Below, piece by piece: positions 1 to 9,119 of a stretch of 64,000 bases of DNA. The DNA is taken from the NCBI RefSeq assembly GCF_014851585.1, contig NZ_JACVAB010000007.1, positions 186,001 to 250,000 of the forward strand. Reading direction: 5' to 3'. Below the pieces are notes generated by a model, which had not been told where the DNA came from, did no database searches, and saw only the letters and a program-made list of their open reading frames with translations. The stretch comes from Agrobacterium sp. AGB01 (GTDB taxonomy: Bacteria; Pseudomonadota; Alphaproteobacteria; Rhizobiales; Rhizobiaceae). A program made the position numbers and the translations under genes. The stretch's first letter is position 1. Every line of letters begins with the position of its first letter.

Positions 1-767
1 TTTTCGCTGCTGCCAAGGCAACCACCAAGGATCTCAATGGTGACGGTATCATCGACCAGTTCGGGACGGGTCATGAAACCAAGGGTGGTCCGGGCCAATA
101 TCTCACCGAGATGCTGAACTATATCATCGATGCAGGTGCCTACTGGACCGACAAGGATGGCAATATCACGATTGATACGCCTGAGATGGTCGAGGGCCTG
201 ACACGATGGAAAACCGTGATGAAAAGCGGCATCAGCCCGGTGGATATGAGTGCCAGCGATGTGCGCAAGCTTTTTGCCGATGGCAAAATGGCCATGCGTC
301 TGGATGGACCATGGCTTTACGGCACCACCGAAAAGGGTTCGGCCAAGAGCGACATCGTTTATGCCGCACCACCGCTGACACCACCGCTTGGCGGCTCATC
401 CAACGTGCTGGCCATGCCGTCAGATATTCCCGATGACCAGAAACAATTGGTGTGGGATTTCATTAAGCTAACGATGACACCTGAATTCCAGCGCACCTAT
501 GCAACGTTGGGGGGCAACACGCCGCCAAGCCCTAAGGCTGATGTGTCTGGCGTTGAAAAGACCATTCCGCATTTCCCGATTCTTTTGGAAACGATGAAGG
601 CCGCATCCGAGAAGGGTATCGACCGCGTACCGATCGGGCTTGAGCTCTATTACAACGAGTTCAGCAAGATGGTGATGGAAGAGACCCAACGGATGATCAT
701 TCAGGACCTCGACCCTGCGGAAGTAGCAAAGACCATGCAGGCCAAGGCGGAAAGCATCAAGGGCTAA
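1..767 (+). CDS. Sugar ABC transporter substrate-binding protein (C-terminal part)
   Basis: The reading frame is open from base 3 to the stop at 765-767, so the 5' end lies outside the window. The visible ~254 residues match the C-terminal two thirds of a family 1 extracellular solute-binding protein (maltose/glycerol-3-phosphate type). Visible marks are a DLNGDG-like stretch near the start, the typical FADGKMAM segment, and a late VWDFIKLTMTPEFQ segment. It should bind a sugar or sugar derivative in the periplasm and deliver it to the two permeases that follow. A 75-base gap separates it from the first permease. The ligand cannot be read from the sequence; the neighbouring dehydrogenase and lactonase genes point to a sugar or uronic/aldonic acid. 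Confidence 0.9.
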   Translation, partial: FAAAKATTKDLNGDGIIDQFGTGHETKGGPGQYLTEMLNYIIDAGAYWTDKDGNITIDTPEMVEGLTRWKTVMKSGISPVDMSASDVRKLFADGKMAMRLDGPWLYGTTEKGSAKSDIVYAAPPLTPPLGGSSNVLAMPSDIPDDQKQLVWDFIKLTMTPEFQRTYATLGGNTPPSPKADVSGVEKTIPHFPILLETMKAASEKGIDRVPIGLELYYNEFSKMVMEETQRMIIQDLDPAEVAKTMQAKAESIKG

Positions 768-842
768 CCCGTTTAGGGACCATGGTCCGCCCACATCGCG
801 GGCCATGCACATATCACACAGCATCCGGCAGGAGAAACATCC

Positions 843-1769
843 ATGACCGACACCGTTCAGCCGGAGCGACGCAAGTTCTTTGACCTTGCGCGCCCCAGCC
901 GGCAACATCTTCTCGGCTACATCTTAATCGCCCCGGCGGTTTTGATGGTCGCCGCCATCATCGTCTGGCCGCTTGTCCTGGCGATCGACCTGTCGTTCCA
1001 GCAAGTCAAGATACCAAGGTTGGGTGGCGCCAGCCGTCCATTCTCGATCAGCAACTATGTGTGGCTATTTTCCTCACCAGAATTTTGGCTGGCCTGCTGG
1101 GTTACGCTGAAACTGGTGATCGTGGTGACAGCCGGCAGTGTTGGCGTCGGTCTCAGCACAGCACTTCTCGTAAACAACCGTTTTAAAGGTCGTACCGCCG
1201 CCCGCCTCGGCATGGCACTGCCTTGGGCAGTACCGGAAATCATCGCTGTAGTGATCTTTGCCTGGATGTTTGATACCTCTTTCGGCCTGTTCGGCTGGCT
1301 GGCGATACAGCTCGGTTTCACCGACCAGATGATCCCGTGGGTCAGTAGTTCGACGGCAGCTTTCTGGGCGGTGGCCATCACCATGGTCTGGAAAGGGTTC
1401 CCTTTCGTATCGATCATGTGCCTTGCCGGCCTTCAGTCGATCCCTGCGGATTATTATGCCGCCGCAAAGGTCGATGGTGCCGGTGTCTGGCAGCGTTTCC
1501 GCTGGATCACCATGCCGCTTCTGATGCCGGTTCTCGGCGTCACGCTGGTGCTGACACTGCTGTGGGTTTTCCGTGATTTCTCGATCATCAAGGTCCTGAC
1601 CGGTGGCGGGCCGCTGCGCTCCACCCAGACCCTTTCGATCATGACCTACGATCAGGCTTTCCAGTACCACAACTTCGGCCGTGCCGCCGCCGTCGGCGTA
1701 CTGACACTGGTCATCTGCATTATTGCCAGCCTGCTGATGTTGGGCCGGCGTTCGAAATCCATCTACTGA
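843..1769 (+). CDS. Sugar ABC transporter permease, MalF type
   Basis: A 308-residue integral membrane protein of the binding-protein-dependent transport inner-membrane family. About six hydrophobic segments are visible, starting near residue 20. The EAA-loop signature that docks to the ATPase lies around residues 205-225 (YYAAAKVDGAGVWQRFRWI). It forms half of the transmembrane pore with the next gene. The start ATG follows a GGAGAAACATCC ribosome site. Six bases separate its stop from the next gene, so the two are almost certainly co-translated. Confidence 0.93.
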   Translation: MTDTVQPERRKFFDLARPSRQHLLGYILIAPAVLMVAAIIVWPLVLAIDLSFQQVKIPRLGGASRPFSISNYVWLFSSPEFWLACWVTLKLVIVVTAGSVGVGLSTALLVNNRFKGRTAARLGMALPWAVPEIIAVVIFAWMFDTSFGLFGWLAIQLGFTDQMIPWVSSSTAAFWAVAITMVWKGFPFVSIMCLAGLQSIPADYYAAAKVDGAGVWQRFRWITMPLLMPVLGVTLVLTLLWVFRDFSIIKVLTGGGPLRSTQTLSIMTYDQAFQYHNFGRAAAVGVLTLVICIIASLLMLGRRSKSIY

Positions 1770-1776
1770 GGAGGCT

Positions 1777-2610
1777 TTGATGAGACGTACATTCGCACAG
1801 AGTCTCGCGCTTTACGCCACGGTCGCGTTCACACTGATCATGATCCTGTTTCCGGTTTATTGGTTGCTGGTAACGGCGCTGTCGACGACCGATGAACTTT
1901 ACCGCCTGCCGCCAACCTTCTGGCCTGACGATCCGCAGTGGGACATCTTTGCCCGCGTCTGGGCCGCAAAACCCATTCTAATGTGGCTCTGGAACTCGAT
2001 GCTTGCCGCCGTCGGCTCGGTGGCGCTGTCGATGCTGGTTTCTGTCAGCGCCGGTTACGCATTGTCACGCTATTCCATGCGGGGTGGTGCGACCATGGGG
2101 ATGTTCGTCCTCACCGCCAAAATGTTGCCAGCCACACTCTTGGTCATTCCGCTGTTTTCGATCTTCTCTAGCTTTGGCCTGATCGGCAGTCTTTGGACGC
2201 TTGTGCTGGCGCATTCGACGATGATCATTCCCTTCGCCACATGGATGCTGAAGGGGTATTTCGACACCATTCCGAAGGAGCTTGAACAGGCTGCCATGGT
2301 TGACGGATGTTCGCCCATTGGCGCCATGATCCGTGTGGTTCTGCCCATCGCAACACCGGGCCTCGCCGCAACCGCGCTTTATGCCTTCGTGCTCAGCTGG
2401 GCGGATTATGCCTATGCACGCACCTTCCTCGTCAACTCACCCGACAATTGGACGGCCAATCTCGGCATCACCACGATGCAAGGCGAATATGTCACCTACT
2501 GGAACGACATTTCCGCCGCATCGGTGTTCATCGCGCTGCCAATCATCGCAATCTACCTCTTTCTTGAACGTTATTTGGTCGGCGGTCTTACCGCTGGCGC
2601 GGAGAAATAA
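1777..2610 (+). CDS. Sugar ABC transporter permease, MalG type
   Basis: A 277-residue carbohydrate ABC permease (MalG/UgpE-like). It has six predicted membrane segments and an EAA loop near residues 166-186 (ELEQAAMVDGCSPIGAMIRV). It pairs with the upstream MalF-type permease. A GAGGAGG ribosome site overlaps the end of the preceding gene, and the ATPase gene starts 2 bases after its stop. Length and layout are normal for the family. Confidence 0.93.
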   Translation: MMRRTFAQSLALYATVAFTLIMILFPVYWLLVTALSTTDELYRLPPTFWPDDPQWDIFARVWAAKPILMWLWNSMLAAVGSVALSMLVSVSAGYALSRYSMRGGATMGMFVLTAKMLPATLLVIPLFSIFSSFGLIGSLWTLVLAHSTMIIPFATWMLKGYFDTIPKELEQAAMVDGCSPIGAMIRVVLPIATPGLAATALYAFVLSWADYAYARTFLVNSPDNWTANLGITTMQGEYVTYWNDISAASVFIALPIIAIYLFLERYLVGGLTAGAEK

Positions 2611-2612
2611 GC

Positions 2613-3695
2613 ATGGCCAATATTTCCATTCGCAATGTCAGCAAGTCCTATGGTGCGCTCAACGTCTTGCGGCCCTTCTCTCTAGAGATCGAAGACGGCG
2701 AGTTCGTGGTGCTGGTCGGACCATCCGGCTGCGGCAAATCAACGATGCTGAAAATCCTGGCGGGTCTCGAGCCTGCCTCCGAAGGCGAGATTTTCATTGG
2801 TGACCGCGAGGTGACGGATCTTGCGCCCGGTGATCGCGACATCGCCATGGTGTTTCAGAATTACGCGCTTTATCCGCATCTGACCGTGCGCCAGAATATC
2901 GGTTTCGGCCTGAAGATGCGCGGCACTGATAAAACAGAAATCGATCGACGTGTTGATGATGCAGCGCGTATTCTTGAGGTAACACCCTATCTCGACCGCA
3001 AACCAAAGGAACTCTCCGGCGGCCAGCGCCAGCGCGTCGCACTTGGCCGTGCAATCGTGCGTCAACCGCAGGCCTTTCTTATGGATGAGCCTTTGTCCAA
3101 TCTTGATGCCAAGCTGCGTGTCCACATGCGCGCCGAAATCGGTGCCTTGCACAAACGCATCGGCGTGACCACCGTTTACGTCACCCACGATCAGGTCGAA
3201 GCCATGACTATGGCTGATCGTGTTGTCATCATGCAAGGCGGTGTCATCCAGCAGATCGCCGCACCCGACGAGCTGTTCAATAACCCCGCCAATCTGTTTG
3301 TGGCAGGCTTCATCGGTTCGCCGGGCATGAACTTTCTCAATGCGGAATTGCGCGATGGCAAGGTAACGGTGTTTGGCCAGCAGGTGGCCTTGCCACGCGC
3401 CACCAGCCATCAGGGCGCGGTCGTGGTTGGCCTGAGACCGGAACACCTCATGCTTGGTGATGCGCCGGTGACCTTCTCTGTCCGCCCCACATTGATTGAA
3501 AGCCTTGGATCGGAAAAATATGTGTACTTCAACGTTGAAGGCGCACGCATCGCAGACGGTGAAGAAGGAAAATCGAAAGGCTTGATTGCCCGCGTTTCCC
3601 ATACCGGAAATCTGCCACGTGACGAAGACATAAGGCTCGGCTTTGATCCTGCCCAGCTATATTTGTTCGATGCCAAGACCGGTGAACGGTTATGA
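2613..3695 (+). CDS. ABC transporter ATP-binding protein, UgpC/MalK type
   Basis: A 360-residue cytoplasmic ATPase that energises the transporter encoded just upstream. Walker A is GPSGCGKST (about residues 37-45), the signature motif is LSGGQRQRVALGRA (about 134-147), Walker B ends in FLMDEP (about 155-160), and the switch His is in VYVTHDQ. A C-terminal TOBE-like regulatory domain follows (about 240-360), as in MalK/UgpC/MsmX proteins. Such ATPases are often shared among several sugar transporters. Its stop overlaps the next start in an ATGA (3692-3695), so the downstream catabolic genes belong to the same transcript. Confidence 0.95.
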   Translation: MANISIRNVSKSYGALNVLRPFSLEIEDGEFVVLVGPSGCGKSTMLKILAGLEPASEGEIFIGDREVTDLAPGDRDIAMVFQNYALYPHLTVRQNIGFGLKMRGTDKTEIDRRVDDAARILEVTPYLDRKPKELSGGQRQRVALGRAIVRQPQAFLMDEPLSNLDAKLRVHMRAEIGALHKRIGVTTVYVTHDQVEAMTMADRVVIMQGGVIQQIAAPDELFNNPANLFVAGFIGSPGMNFLNAELRDGKVTVFGQQVALPRATSHQGAVVVGLRPEHLMLGDAPVTFSVRPTLIESLGSEKYVYFNVEGARIADGEEGKSKGLIARVSHTGNLPRDEDIRLGFDPAQLYLFDAKTGERL

Positions 3696-4687
3696 TCCTG
3701 GTGACCGGCTCCGCAGGGCGGGTTGGCCGCGCTGTCACTGCTGTATTGAGAGCAAAAGGCCGGCCAGTCCGCGGTTTTGACGTCAGGCCTTCAGGGGCGG
3801 ATGGCGATGTCGTTGGTTCGCTTGAAGATGCTGCCATTCTGGCGCAGGCAGTTGAAGGCGTAACGGATATCCTGCATCTCGGAGCTTTCATGTCCTGGGC
3901 AGCCGCTGACCGCGACCGCATGTTTGCAGCCAATGTCGAGGGAACACGGCGGCTTCTGGATGCGGCTGCGGCCGCAGGTGTGCGTCGTTTTGTCTTTGCG
4001 TCCTCAGGCGAAGTCTATCCTGAAAACCGGCCAGAGTTTCTACCGGTCACCGAGGAGCATCCGCTGCGTCCGAACTCTCCTTACGGTCTGACCAAGCTGC
4101 TTGGGGAAGAACTGGTACAGTTCCACCAGCGCACTGGCACAATGGAAACTGTGATCCTGCGATTTTCGCACACGCAGGACGCCAGCGAATTGCTGGATGA
4201 AGACAGCTTCTTTTCCGGCCCGCGTTTTTTCCTGAGACCACGTATCCGCCAGCAAGAGAACTTTGGAAACCTTGCTATAGCCGATCTTCTGCGCTCCAGA
4301 GACATCGGCGAGCCCGCACATGTTCTTGCACGCAATGAAAACGGGCGTGCGTTCCGCATGCACATAACCGAAACCCGCGACATGGTGGCGGGTATTCTCC
4401 TGGCGCTCGATCATCCCGACGCGGCAGGTCAGATCTTTAATCTCGGATCAGACGAACCGGAAGATTTTGCCAAACTTATCACCGAAATGGCAACTTTAAC
4501 CGGCCTTCCAATCGTACCAGTCGATTTTCCCGGCGCAGGCGTTTATTACCACACGTCAAACGCGCGTATCAGGAACAGGCTGGGGTTTAGGGCGGAATGG
4601 ACGATCAAGCGAATGCTGGACGAGGCAATCGCCGCAAGGCGGCAGCGTCTCGCCGGGGAGAACGAGCCTTGGGGGAAGAGGCCATGA
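3692..4687 (+). CDS. NAD-dependent epimerase/dehydratase family oxidoreductase
   Basis: A 331-residue extended short-chain dehydrogenase. A TGSAGRVGR dinucleotide-binding loop sits at residues 5-13, and the catalytic YxxxK is Y131-K135, preceded by an FASSGEVYP stretch. In a sugar-acid operon such proteins are often uronate or sugar dehydrogenases/epimerases; uronate dehydrogenase followed by a lactonase is a known pairing, and the next gene carries a lactonase-like domain. That substrate assignment is inference. It overlaps both neighbours by 4 bases (ATGA), a sign of translational coupling. Confidence 0.85.
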   Translation: MILVTGSAGRVGRAVTAVLRAKGRPVRGFDVRPSGADGDVVGSLEDAAILAQAVEGVTDILHLGAFMSWAAADRDRMFAANVEGTRRLLDAAAAAGVRRFVFASSGEVYPENRPEFLPVTEEHPLRPNSPYGLTKLLGEELVQFHQRTGTMETVILRFSHTQDASELLDEDSFFSGPRFFLRPRIRQQENFGNLAIADLLRSRDIGEPAHVLARNENGRAFRMHITETRDMVAGILLALDHPDAAGQIFNLGSDEPEDFAKLITEMATLTGLPIVPVDFPGAGVYYHTSNARIRNRLGFRAEWTIKRMLDEAIAARRQRLAGENEPWGKRP

Positions 4688-6381
4688 AGCCTGAAACGCC
4701 GGGCGGGACAGCCGCGCTCGCCAAAGGGTTGACCTTGCTCGACATGGTCGCCGATGCGCCGGAACCATTGCGTTTTGCCGAATTGCTGCGGGCCTCTGGC
4801 CTGCCAAAGCCAACCTTTGCCCGCATTCTGCGCACGCTGATTGCCTATGGGCTGGTGCGCCAAGACGAGGCGCGCAGCACGTACGTGCTGGGTCAGCGTT
4901 TTCTCGAAATGTCGCATAAAGTGTGGGAGAGTTTCGATCTCGTCTCAGCTGCAACACCCGAACTGGAGCGGCTGGCGGCAGAGCTTGGCGAAACCGTTGC
5001 ACTGTGTCGTCTCGACGGTGTGATGGCGCAATATCTGGTCGAACGTTCACCCAACGGCCTCTCCGTACGGGTTGAAGTGGGCCGGCGTGTTCCGCTGCAT
5101 TGCACGGCACCGGGCAAGGCGCTTCTCGCCTTTCAGGACCCTGCAGTCGGCCGGTCACTCATCGAGCGTCTGACGTTGGACGCGCAAACGCCACAAACCA
5201 TTACCACACTGGACGCGCTGCAGGCCGACCTGACACTGACGCGGGCTCGCGGTTATTCTATTTCATATGAAGAGCATTTACGCAGCGTAAATTCGGTGGC
5301 TGCTCCTGTGATGGGGCGCGACAATACGCCGATCGGCGTACTGGTGGCGCTTGGCCCATCCTCACGTCTCGATGCATCCAACATCCATCCAGCTGGCCGT
5401 GAACTGATTGCAGCAGCCCGGCGCATTACCGGTGCCGCGGGTGCCGTCGCCATCAGTTCACGTCCGCGTCCTCGCACAGCTGTCGGGCGCCACATGGCGG
5501 ACCTCAGTTGCGTTCTGCCTTGGGGCGCACAACTTGGTGAAAGCCCGGTCTGGCACGAAGACGAAAGGGCCCTCTACTGGGTGGATATTCTGCACCCAGC
5601 GGTCCATCGCTTTGACCCGGCAACCGGTCGCAACGACACTGCAGAGACCGGAAAGTTGGTCAGTGCTGTCATTCCAGTTTCGCAAGGCCGTCTGCTGGTT
5701 GCCTCGCAAGATGGCATTGAATGGCTGGATTTTGCCTCCGGTCGCTTGACACCTTTCGTCAGCCCGGAAGCGGGCATTGCCGATAACCGCCTGAACGATG
5801 CCAAATGTGGACCCGACGGTGCTGTCTGGGTTGGCTCAATGCGGATCGACGCCTCCAAACCAACAGGCGCGCTGTACCGCATCAATGCCTCTGGTGCCTC
5901 CGAACGCAAGGAGGGCGGTATTATCGTATCCAATGGCCTTGGCTGGAGCCCGGATGCTCGCACCTTCTATTTTGTCGATACCGTGCCGGGGCTCATCCAC
6001 GCATATCATTGCGATCCAGTGACCGGCACTCTGTCGGGACGACGCGAATTTGCGCGCATTCCGGTCGCCGATGGTCGACCGGACGGGCTCGCGGTCGATG
6101 CTGAAGGCGGTGTCTGGTGCGCAATCTGGGATGGCTGGTGCGTGCATCGCTATCTACCCAATGGCAAGCTGGACCAGGTGATCGATCTGCCGGTGCCAAG
6201 GCCAACCAGTATCGCCTTTGGCGGTCCAGACTTCTCGACACTTTTCATCACCAGCGCCCGCACACGTTTGCCAGCGTCGGCACTGGCAGATGCACCACTG
6301 TCGGGTGGCCTGTTCTCCTGCCGCCCCGGCGTTGCCGGCGCGCGCATACCGCTATTCGAAGGTTCAGTGTCCGAAGGATAA
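4684..6381 (+). CDS. Fusion: IclR-family regulator + SMP-30/gluconolactonase
   Basis: A 565-residue two-part protein. Residues about 8-75 form an IclR winged helix-turn-helix and about 85-255 the IclR effector domain (for example CTAPGKALLAF at 140-150). Residues about 275-565 are an SMP-30/gluconolactonase/LRE six-bladed propeller. Expected metal ligands are present: E286 (GESPVW), N371 (NRLND), N417 (VSNGLGWSPD) and D467 (GRPDGLAVD). I chose the ATG at 4684, overlapping the previous stop, over an in-frame ATG at 4597; the extra 29 residues are basic and unlike IclR N termini. The regulator probably controls this operon while the propeller hydrolyses a sugar lactone or binds one as a sensor. 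The frame is continuous, so the fusion is real here. Confidence 0.88.
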   Translation: MKPETPGGTAALAKGLTLLDMVADAPEPLRFAELLRASGLPKPTFARILRTLIAYGLVRQDEARSTYVLGQRFLEMSHKVWESFDLVSAATPELERLAAELGETVALCRLDGVMAQYLVERSPNGLSVRVEVGRRVPLHCTAPGKALLAFQDPAVGRSLIERLTLDAQTPQTITTLDALQADLTLTRARGYSISYEEHLRSVNSVAAPVMGRDNTPIGVLVALGPSSRLDASNIHPAGRELIAAARRITGAAGAVAISSRPRPRTAVGRHMADLSCVLPWGAQLGESPVWHEDERALYWVDILHPAVHRFDPATGRNDTAETGKLVSAVIPVSQGRLLVASQDGIEWLDFASGRLTPFVSPEAGIADNRLNDAKCGPDGAVWVGSMRIDASKPTGALYRINASGASERKEGGIIVSNGLGWSPDARTFYFVDTVPGLIHAYHCDPVTGTLSGRREFARIPVADGRPDGLAVDAEGGVWCAIWDGWCVHRYLPNGKLDQVIDLPVPRPTSIAFGGPDFSTLFITSARTRLPASALADAPLSGGLFSCRPGVAGARIPLFEGSVSEG

Positions 6382-7146
6382 ATGATGCGTCTTGAAACAG
6401 TTTTTGGCCTGAAGGGCCGCACAGCACTGGTGACGGGCTCAAGTCGCGGCATCGGTGCCGCCATTGCCGAAGGTTTGGCGGGGGCTGGCGCCCACATCAT
6501 TCTGCACGGCACAAAAGCTGGAGGTGCAGCAGCTGTTCAGCAACGCATTACCGATGCAGGCGGCACAGCGCAGGAACTGGCAAGCGATCTCTCAAGCCCC
6601 GATGCTGGCCGCGACCTGATTAAACGGGCTGAAGCCATCGCACCGATCGATATTCTCATCATCAACGCCAGCGCCCAGATCAACGCGACCCTGTCTGATC
6701 TGAAACCCGCTGATCTGGCGTTCCAACTGGCGGTCAATCTCGGTTCGACCGTAGATATGCTGCAGACGGCGCTCCCGCTGATGGCCGCCCGCAAATGGGG
6801 CCGGGTGGTTTCGATCGGATCGATCAACCAGCTTCGCCCGAAAGGCGTCGTTACCGCCTATGCTGCCACCAAGGCGGCACAGCATAATCTTATCCAGAGC
6901 CAGGCACGGGATTTTGCCCGAGACAATGTCCTGCTCAATACGCTGGCACCTGGCCTGATCGATACCGACCGCAACGCACATCGGAAAGATGAGGATCCCG
7001 AGGGTTGGGCTGATTATGTCCGCAACCTGAACTGGATGGGCAGAGCAGGGCAACCGGAAGAGATGGTCGGAGCGGCGATTTTCCTGTCATCTCAGGCCTG
7101 CAGCTTCATGACCGGCGAAAGCATTTTCCTGACCGGTGGTTACTGA
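6382..7146 (+). CDS. Short-chain dehydrogenase/reductase
   Basis: A 254-residue classical SDR oxidoreductase. The cofactor loop TGSSRGIG lies at residues 18-25, the usual NNAG motif is replaced by NASA (about 95-98), a catalytic Ser lies in VVSIGS (about 143-148), and YAATK gives Y160/K164. It starts directly after the stop of the IclR/SMP-30 fusion, so it is the last gene of the sugar-acid operon. It probably oxidises or reduces an intermediate of the same pathway; the substrate is unknown. No clear terminator follows it. Confidence 0.88.
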   Translation: MMRLETVFGLKGRTALVTGSSRGIGAAIAEGLAGAGAHIILHGTKAGGAAAVQQRITDAGGTAQELASDLSSPDAGRDLIKRAEAIAPIDILIINASAQINATLSDLKPADLAFQLAVNLGSTVDMLQTALPLMAARKWGRVVSIGSINQLRPKGVVTAYAATKAAQHNLIQSQARDFARDNVLLNTLAPGLIDTDRNAHRKDEDPEGWADYVRNLNWMGRAGQPEEMVGAAIFLSSQACSFMTGESIFLTGGY

Positions 7147-7487
7147 GCCGGACCTGCTCGCCACCTGCTAGTTAACCTGCGTAACCAATCGCTATTGACT
7201 CCTTTGCTCGGCAGGCCTCCATCGAGGCGTGTTCGAGTGGACTATGCCCGTGCCAAAAGCCATCCTTTAGAAAACTGAATTTCCAGCAGCTTTCCAGACA
7301 TTGCCAACCTAAAGCAAGCTTTTGTCAAACCGGAAGCGGCAGCTTACCGGGGATATTGTGCGGGGCATCATTAATTTATCCAGATTTGTTGTCGACAAAA
7401 TGAATACACTAGATTATATCCAGGGTAATCGAATGTATAAAGTCCATTGATCCCGTGAGTGAAATGGCTCAACAGAAAGGAAGCCGC
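7147..7487 (+). promoter_or_regulatory. Intergenic region and putative promoter of the DHDPS-like gene
   Basis: This 341-base stretch separates the sugar-acid operon from the DHDPS-like gene. I see no gene in it. It contains a TTGTCGACAA palindrome at 7389-7398, the same sequence found near the GntR-family gene about 7.5 kb away. An AAAGGAAG ribosome site (about 7476-7483) precedes the ATG at 7488, which decides that start over an in-frame codon at 7455. Confidence 0.6.
7389..7398. promoter_or_regulatory. Putative GntR/FCD operator (TTGTCGACAA)
   Basis: A perfect 10-base palindrome 90 bases upstream of the DHDPS-like start codon. Its core is shared with sites at 13970-13983 and 14887-14902. 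Spacing and symmetry fit operators of FadR-type GntR regulators. That the regulator at 14131-14811 binds here is inference from sequence identity alone. Confidence 0.5.
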
Positions 7488-8450
7488 ATGTCCGCCGCAG
7501 TATTTTCGGGCACTATGCCTGCATTGATGACCCCTTGCAAAGAAGACCGCACGCCGGACTTCGACGCATTGGTCAAGAAGGGCAAAGAGTTGATCGCGCT
7601 CGGCATGTCAGCGGTGGTTTATTGCGGTTCGATGGGTGACTGGCCACTCCTGACCGACGAACAGCGCATGGAAGGTGTCGAGCGTCTGGTCAAGGCAGGT
7701 GTGCCTGTGATCGTTGGAACTGGCGCCGTCAACACCGCTTCGGCCGTTGCCCACGCAGCCCATGCCCAGAAGGTTGGCGCGCAGGGTCTGATGGTTATTC
7801 CGCGCGTCCTGTCGCGTGGCTCGGTCGTGAGTGCCCAGAAGAGCCACTTCAAGGCCATCCTCGCTGCAGCACCTGATCTTCCGGCGGTGATCTACAACAG
7901 CCCCTACTACGGCTTTGCAACCCGTGCCGACCTGTTCTTTGATCTGCGTTCGGAGCACAATAACCTTGTCGGCTTCAAGGAATTCGGCGGCCCGGCTGAC
8001 ATGCGTTATGCCGCGGAGAACATCACCAGCCGCGATGATGAAGTTACGCTGATGATTGGTGTCGACACCGCCGTCGTCCACGGCTTCGTCAATTGCGGAG
8101 CAACCGGCGCAATCACCGGCATCGGCAACGTCCTGCCGAAGGAAGTCCTGCACCTGTGCAAGCTCTCCATGGCTGCGGCAACAGGTGATGCGGACGCCCG
8201 CCAGCGTGCATTGGAGCTGGAAAACGCTCTTGCCGTGCTGTCATCCTTCGATGAAGGCCCGGATCTCGTTCTCTACTTCAAGCACATGATGGTGGTGAAG
8301 GGCGACAAGGAATACACGCTGAACTTCAATGAGAGCGATTTCCTCTCTGACAGCCAACGTGGTTATGTCGAAGCACAGCTGAAGCTGTTCGACAATTGGT
8401 ATGCCCAGTGGAGCAAGCTGCCAGGCGCCGTGCAGACCTACAAGGCGTAA
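7488..8450 (+). CDS. Dihydrodipicolinate synthase/N-acetylneuraminate lyase superfamily protein
   Basis: A 320-residue class I aldolase/dehydratase barrel. The Schiff-base Lys is K164 (VGFKEFGG) and the catalytic Tyr is Y136 (VIYNSPY). The DapA substrate loop GTTGE is replaced by GSMGDW (about residues 47-52), so this is unlikely to be the lysine-biosynthetic DapA. It is more likely a lyase or dehydratase of a 2-oxo acid in a catabolic route; members act on keto-deoxy sugar acids, sialic acid or hydroxyproline derivatives. The start was chosen at 7488 because of its good ribosome site. It is monocistronic: operator-like palindrome upstream, strong terminator 10 bases after the stop. Confidence 0.85.
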   Translation: MSAAVFSGTMPALMTPCKEDRTPDFDALVKKGKELIALGMSAVVYCGSMGDWPLLTDEQRMEGVERLVKAGVPVIVGTGAVNTASAVAHAAHAQKVGAQGLMVIPRVLSRGSVVSAQKSHFKAILAAAPDLPAVIYNSPYYGFATRADLFFDLRSEHNNLVGFKEFGGPADMRYAAENITSRDDEVTLMIGVDTAVVHGFVNCGATGAITGIGNVLPKEVLHLCKLSMAAATGDADARQRALELENALAVLSSFDEGPDLVLYFKHMMVVKGDKEYTLNFNESDFLSDSQRGYVEAQLKLFDNWYAQWSKLPGAVQTYKA

Positions 8451-8460
8451 CCAGAAATAA

Positions 8461-8494
8461 CAGCGGGGTCCGAGAACAAACTCGGACCCCGCTG
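8461..8494 (+). terminator. Rho-independent-type terminator after the DHDPS-like gene
   Basis: A perfect 14-base stem (CAGCGGGGTCCGAG / CTCGGACCCCGCTG) with a 6-base AACAAA loop, followed by TAAATTTCG. It lies 10 bases after the stop codon. Confidence 0.88.
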
Positions 8495-8682
8495 TAAATT
8501 TCGTATTTTCACACTGCTCACTGGTGATTTTCACTGAGAGCCGGCTCTGGCAGCGTTAACGCCGCCGCACAGCTCCCAAAATGCATAATCAAGCGTGCCG
8601 GCGAAAAAGCGTCTCCGCGCAGATGGGGCGACCTGTCATCAAATCGATCCCCATTCACGCGCGGCAACGAGCCGTGATTTAA

Positions 8683-8886
8683 TCAAGCAGGTACGACGTT
8701 TTCCGCTTTCGACTTGCCAGTCTTGCGGTCCTGACCGATTTCGTAGCTGACCTTCTGGCCGTCACGAAGTGGGCTCGAGCTCTGAACTGCAGAGATGTGA
8801 ACGAATACGTCAACGCCGCCATTGTCTGGCGTGATAAAGCCGAAGCCTTTGTCCTGATTGAAAAACTTTACTGTCCCAGTGGCCAT
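8683..8886 (-). CDS. Cold-shock protein (CspA family)
   Basis: A 67-residue single cold-shock domain that binds RNA or single-stranded DNA and acts as an RNA chaperone. RNP-1 is KGFGFI (residues 13-18) and RNP-2 is VFVHIS (about 27-32). Length and sequence are normal for alphaproteobacterial Csp proteins. The ATG is preceded by GGGGATATAC. A long leader with a hairpin 20 bases upstream of the start may regulate translation by temperature, as known for csp leaders elsewhere. Confidence 0.95.
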   Translation of the reverse strand: MATGTVKFFNQDKGFGFITPDNGGVDVFVHISAVQSSSPLRDGQKVSYEIGQDRKTGKSKAENVVPA

Positions 8887-8905
8887 GTATATCCCCGTAA
8901 ATAAT

Positions 8906-8923
8906 GGCGGCCCTTATGCCGCC
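8906..8923 (-). promoter_or_regulatory. Hairpin in the leader of the cold-shock gene
   Basis: GGCGGC and GCCGCC pair around a six-base loop, 20 bases upstream of the csp start codon on the minus strand. It could influence access to the ribosome site. No consensus riboswitch or thermosensor was recognised. Confidence 0.4.
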
Positions 8924-9071
8924 GACGCGGGAGATTAGGCATCTGCGCCGTCAACCGCAACCGATATTTGATAGTAAATACTGTAAATACAACGTTGCGA
9001 GGCCACTTTAATTGCATAGACAGCCATTTTTGGGCCTTCACCCGCCAAACGTGGCCAAACAAAGGCCTGAC

Positions 9072-9097
9072 AAAACTGCCTTGTGGCCGGCAGTTTT
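9072..9097. terminator. Bidirectional terminator-like hairpin after the amidohydrolase gene
   Basis: A 9-base stem, AAAACTGCC with GGCAGTTTT, around an 8-base loop. A-runs on one side and T-runs on the other let it work in either direction. It lies about 22 bases past the amidohydrolase stop (minus strand) and upstream of the cold-shock gene. Confidence 0.72.
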
Positions 9098-9119
9098 GCA
9101 TCTGGTCCTGTCGACTAGA

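Noticed and set aside
2739..3602. A 287-codon minus-strand frame
   Set aside because: It is antisense to the UgpC-type ATPase with intact motifs; the translated product is not protein-like.
8868..9101. A 77-codon minus-strand frame upstream of the cold-shock gene
   Set aside because: It overlaps the csp start in another frame and covers a terminator-like hairpin and the csp leader. It is more likely untranslated leader.
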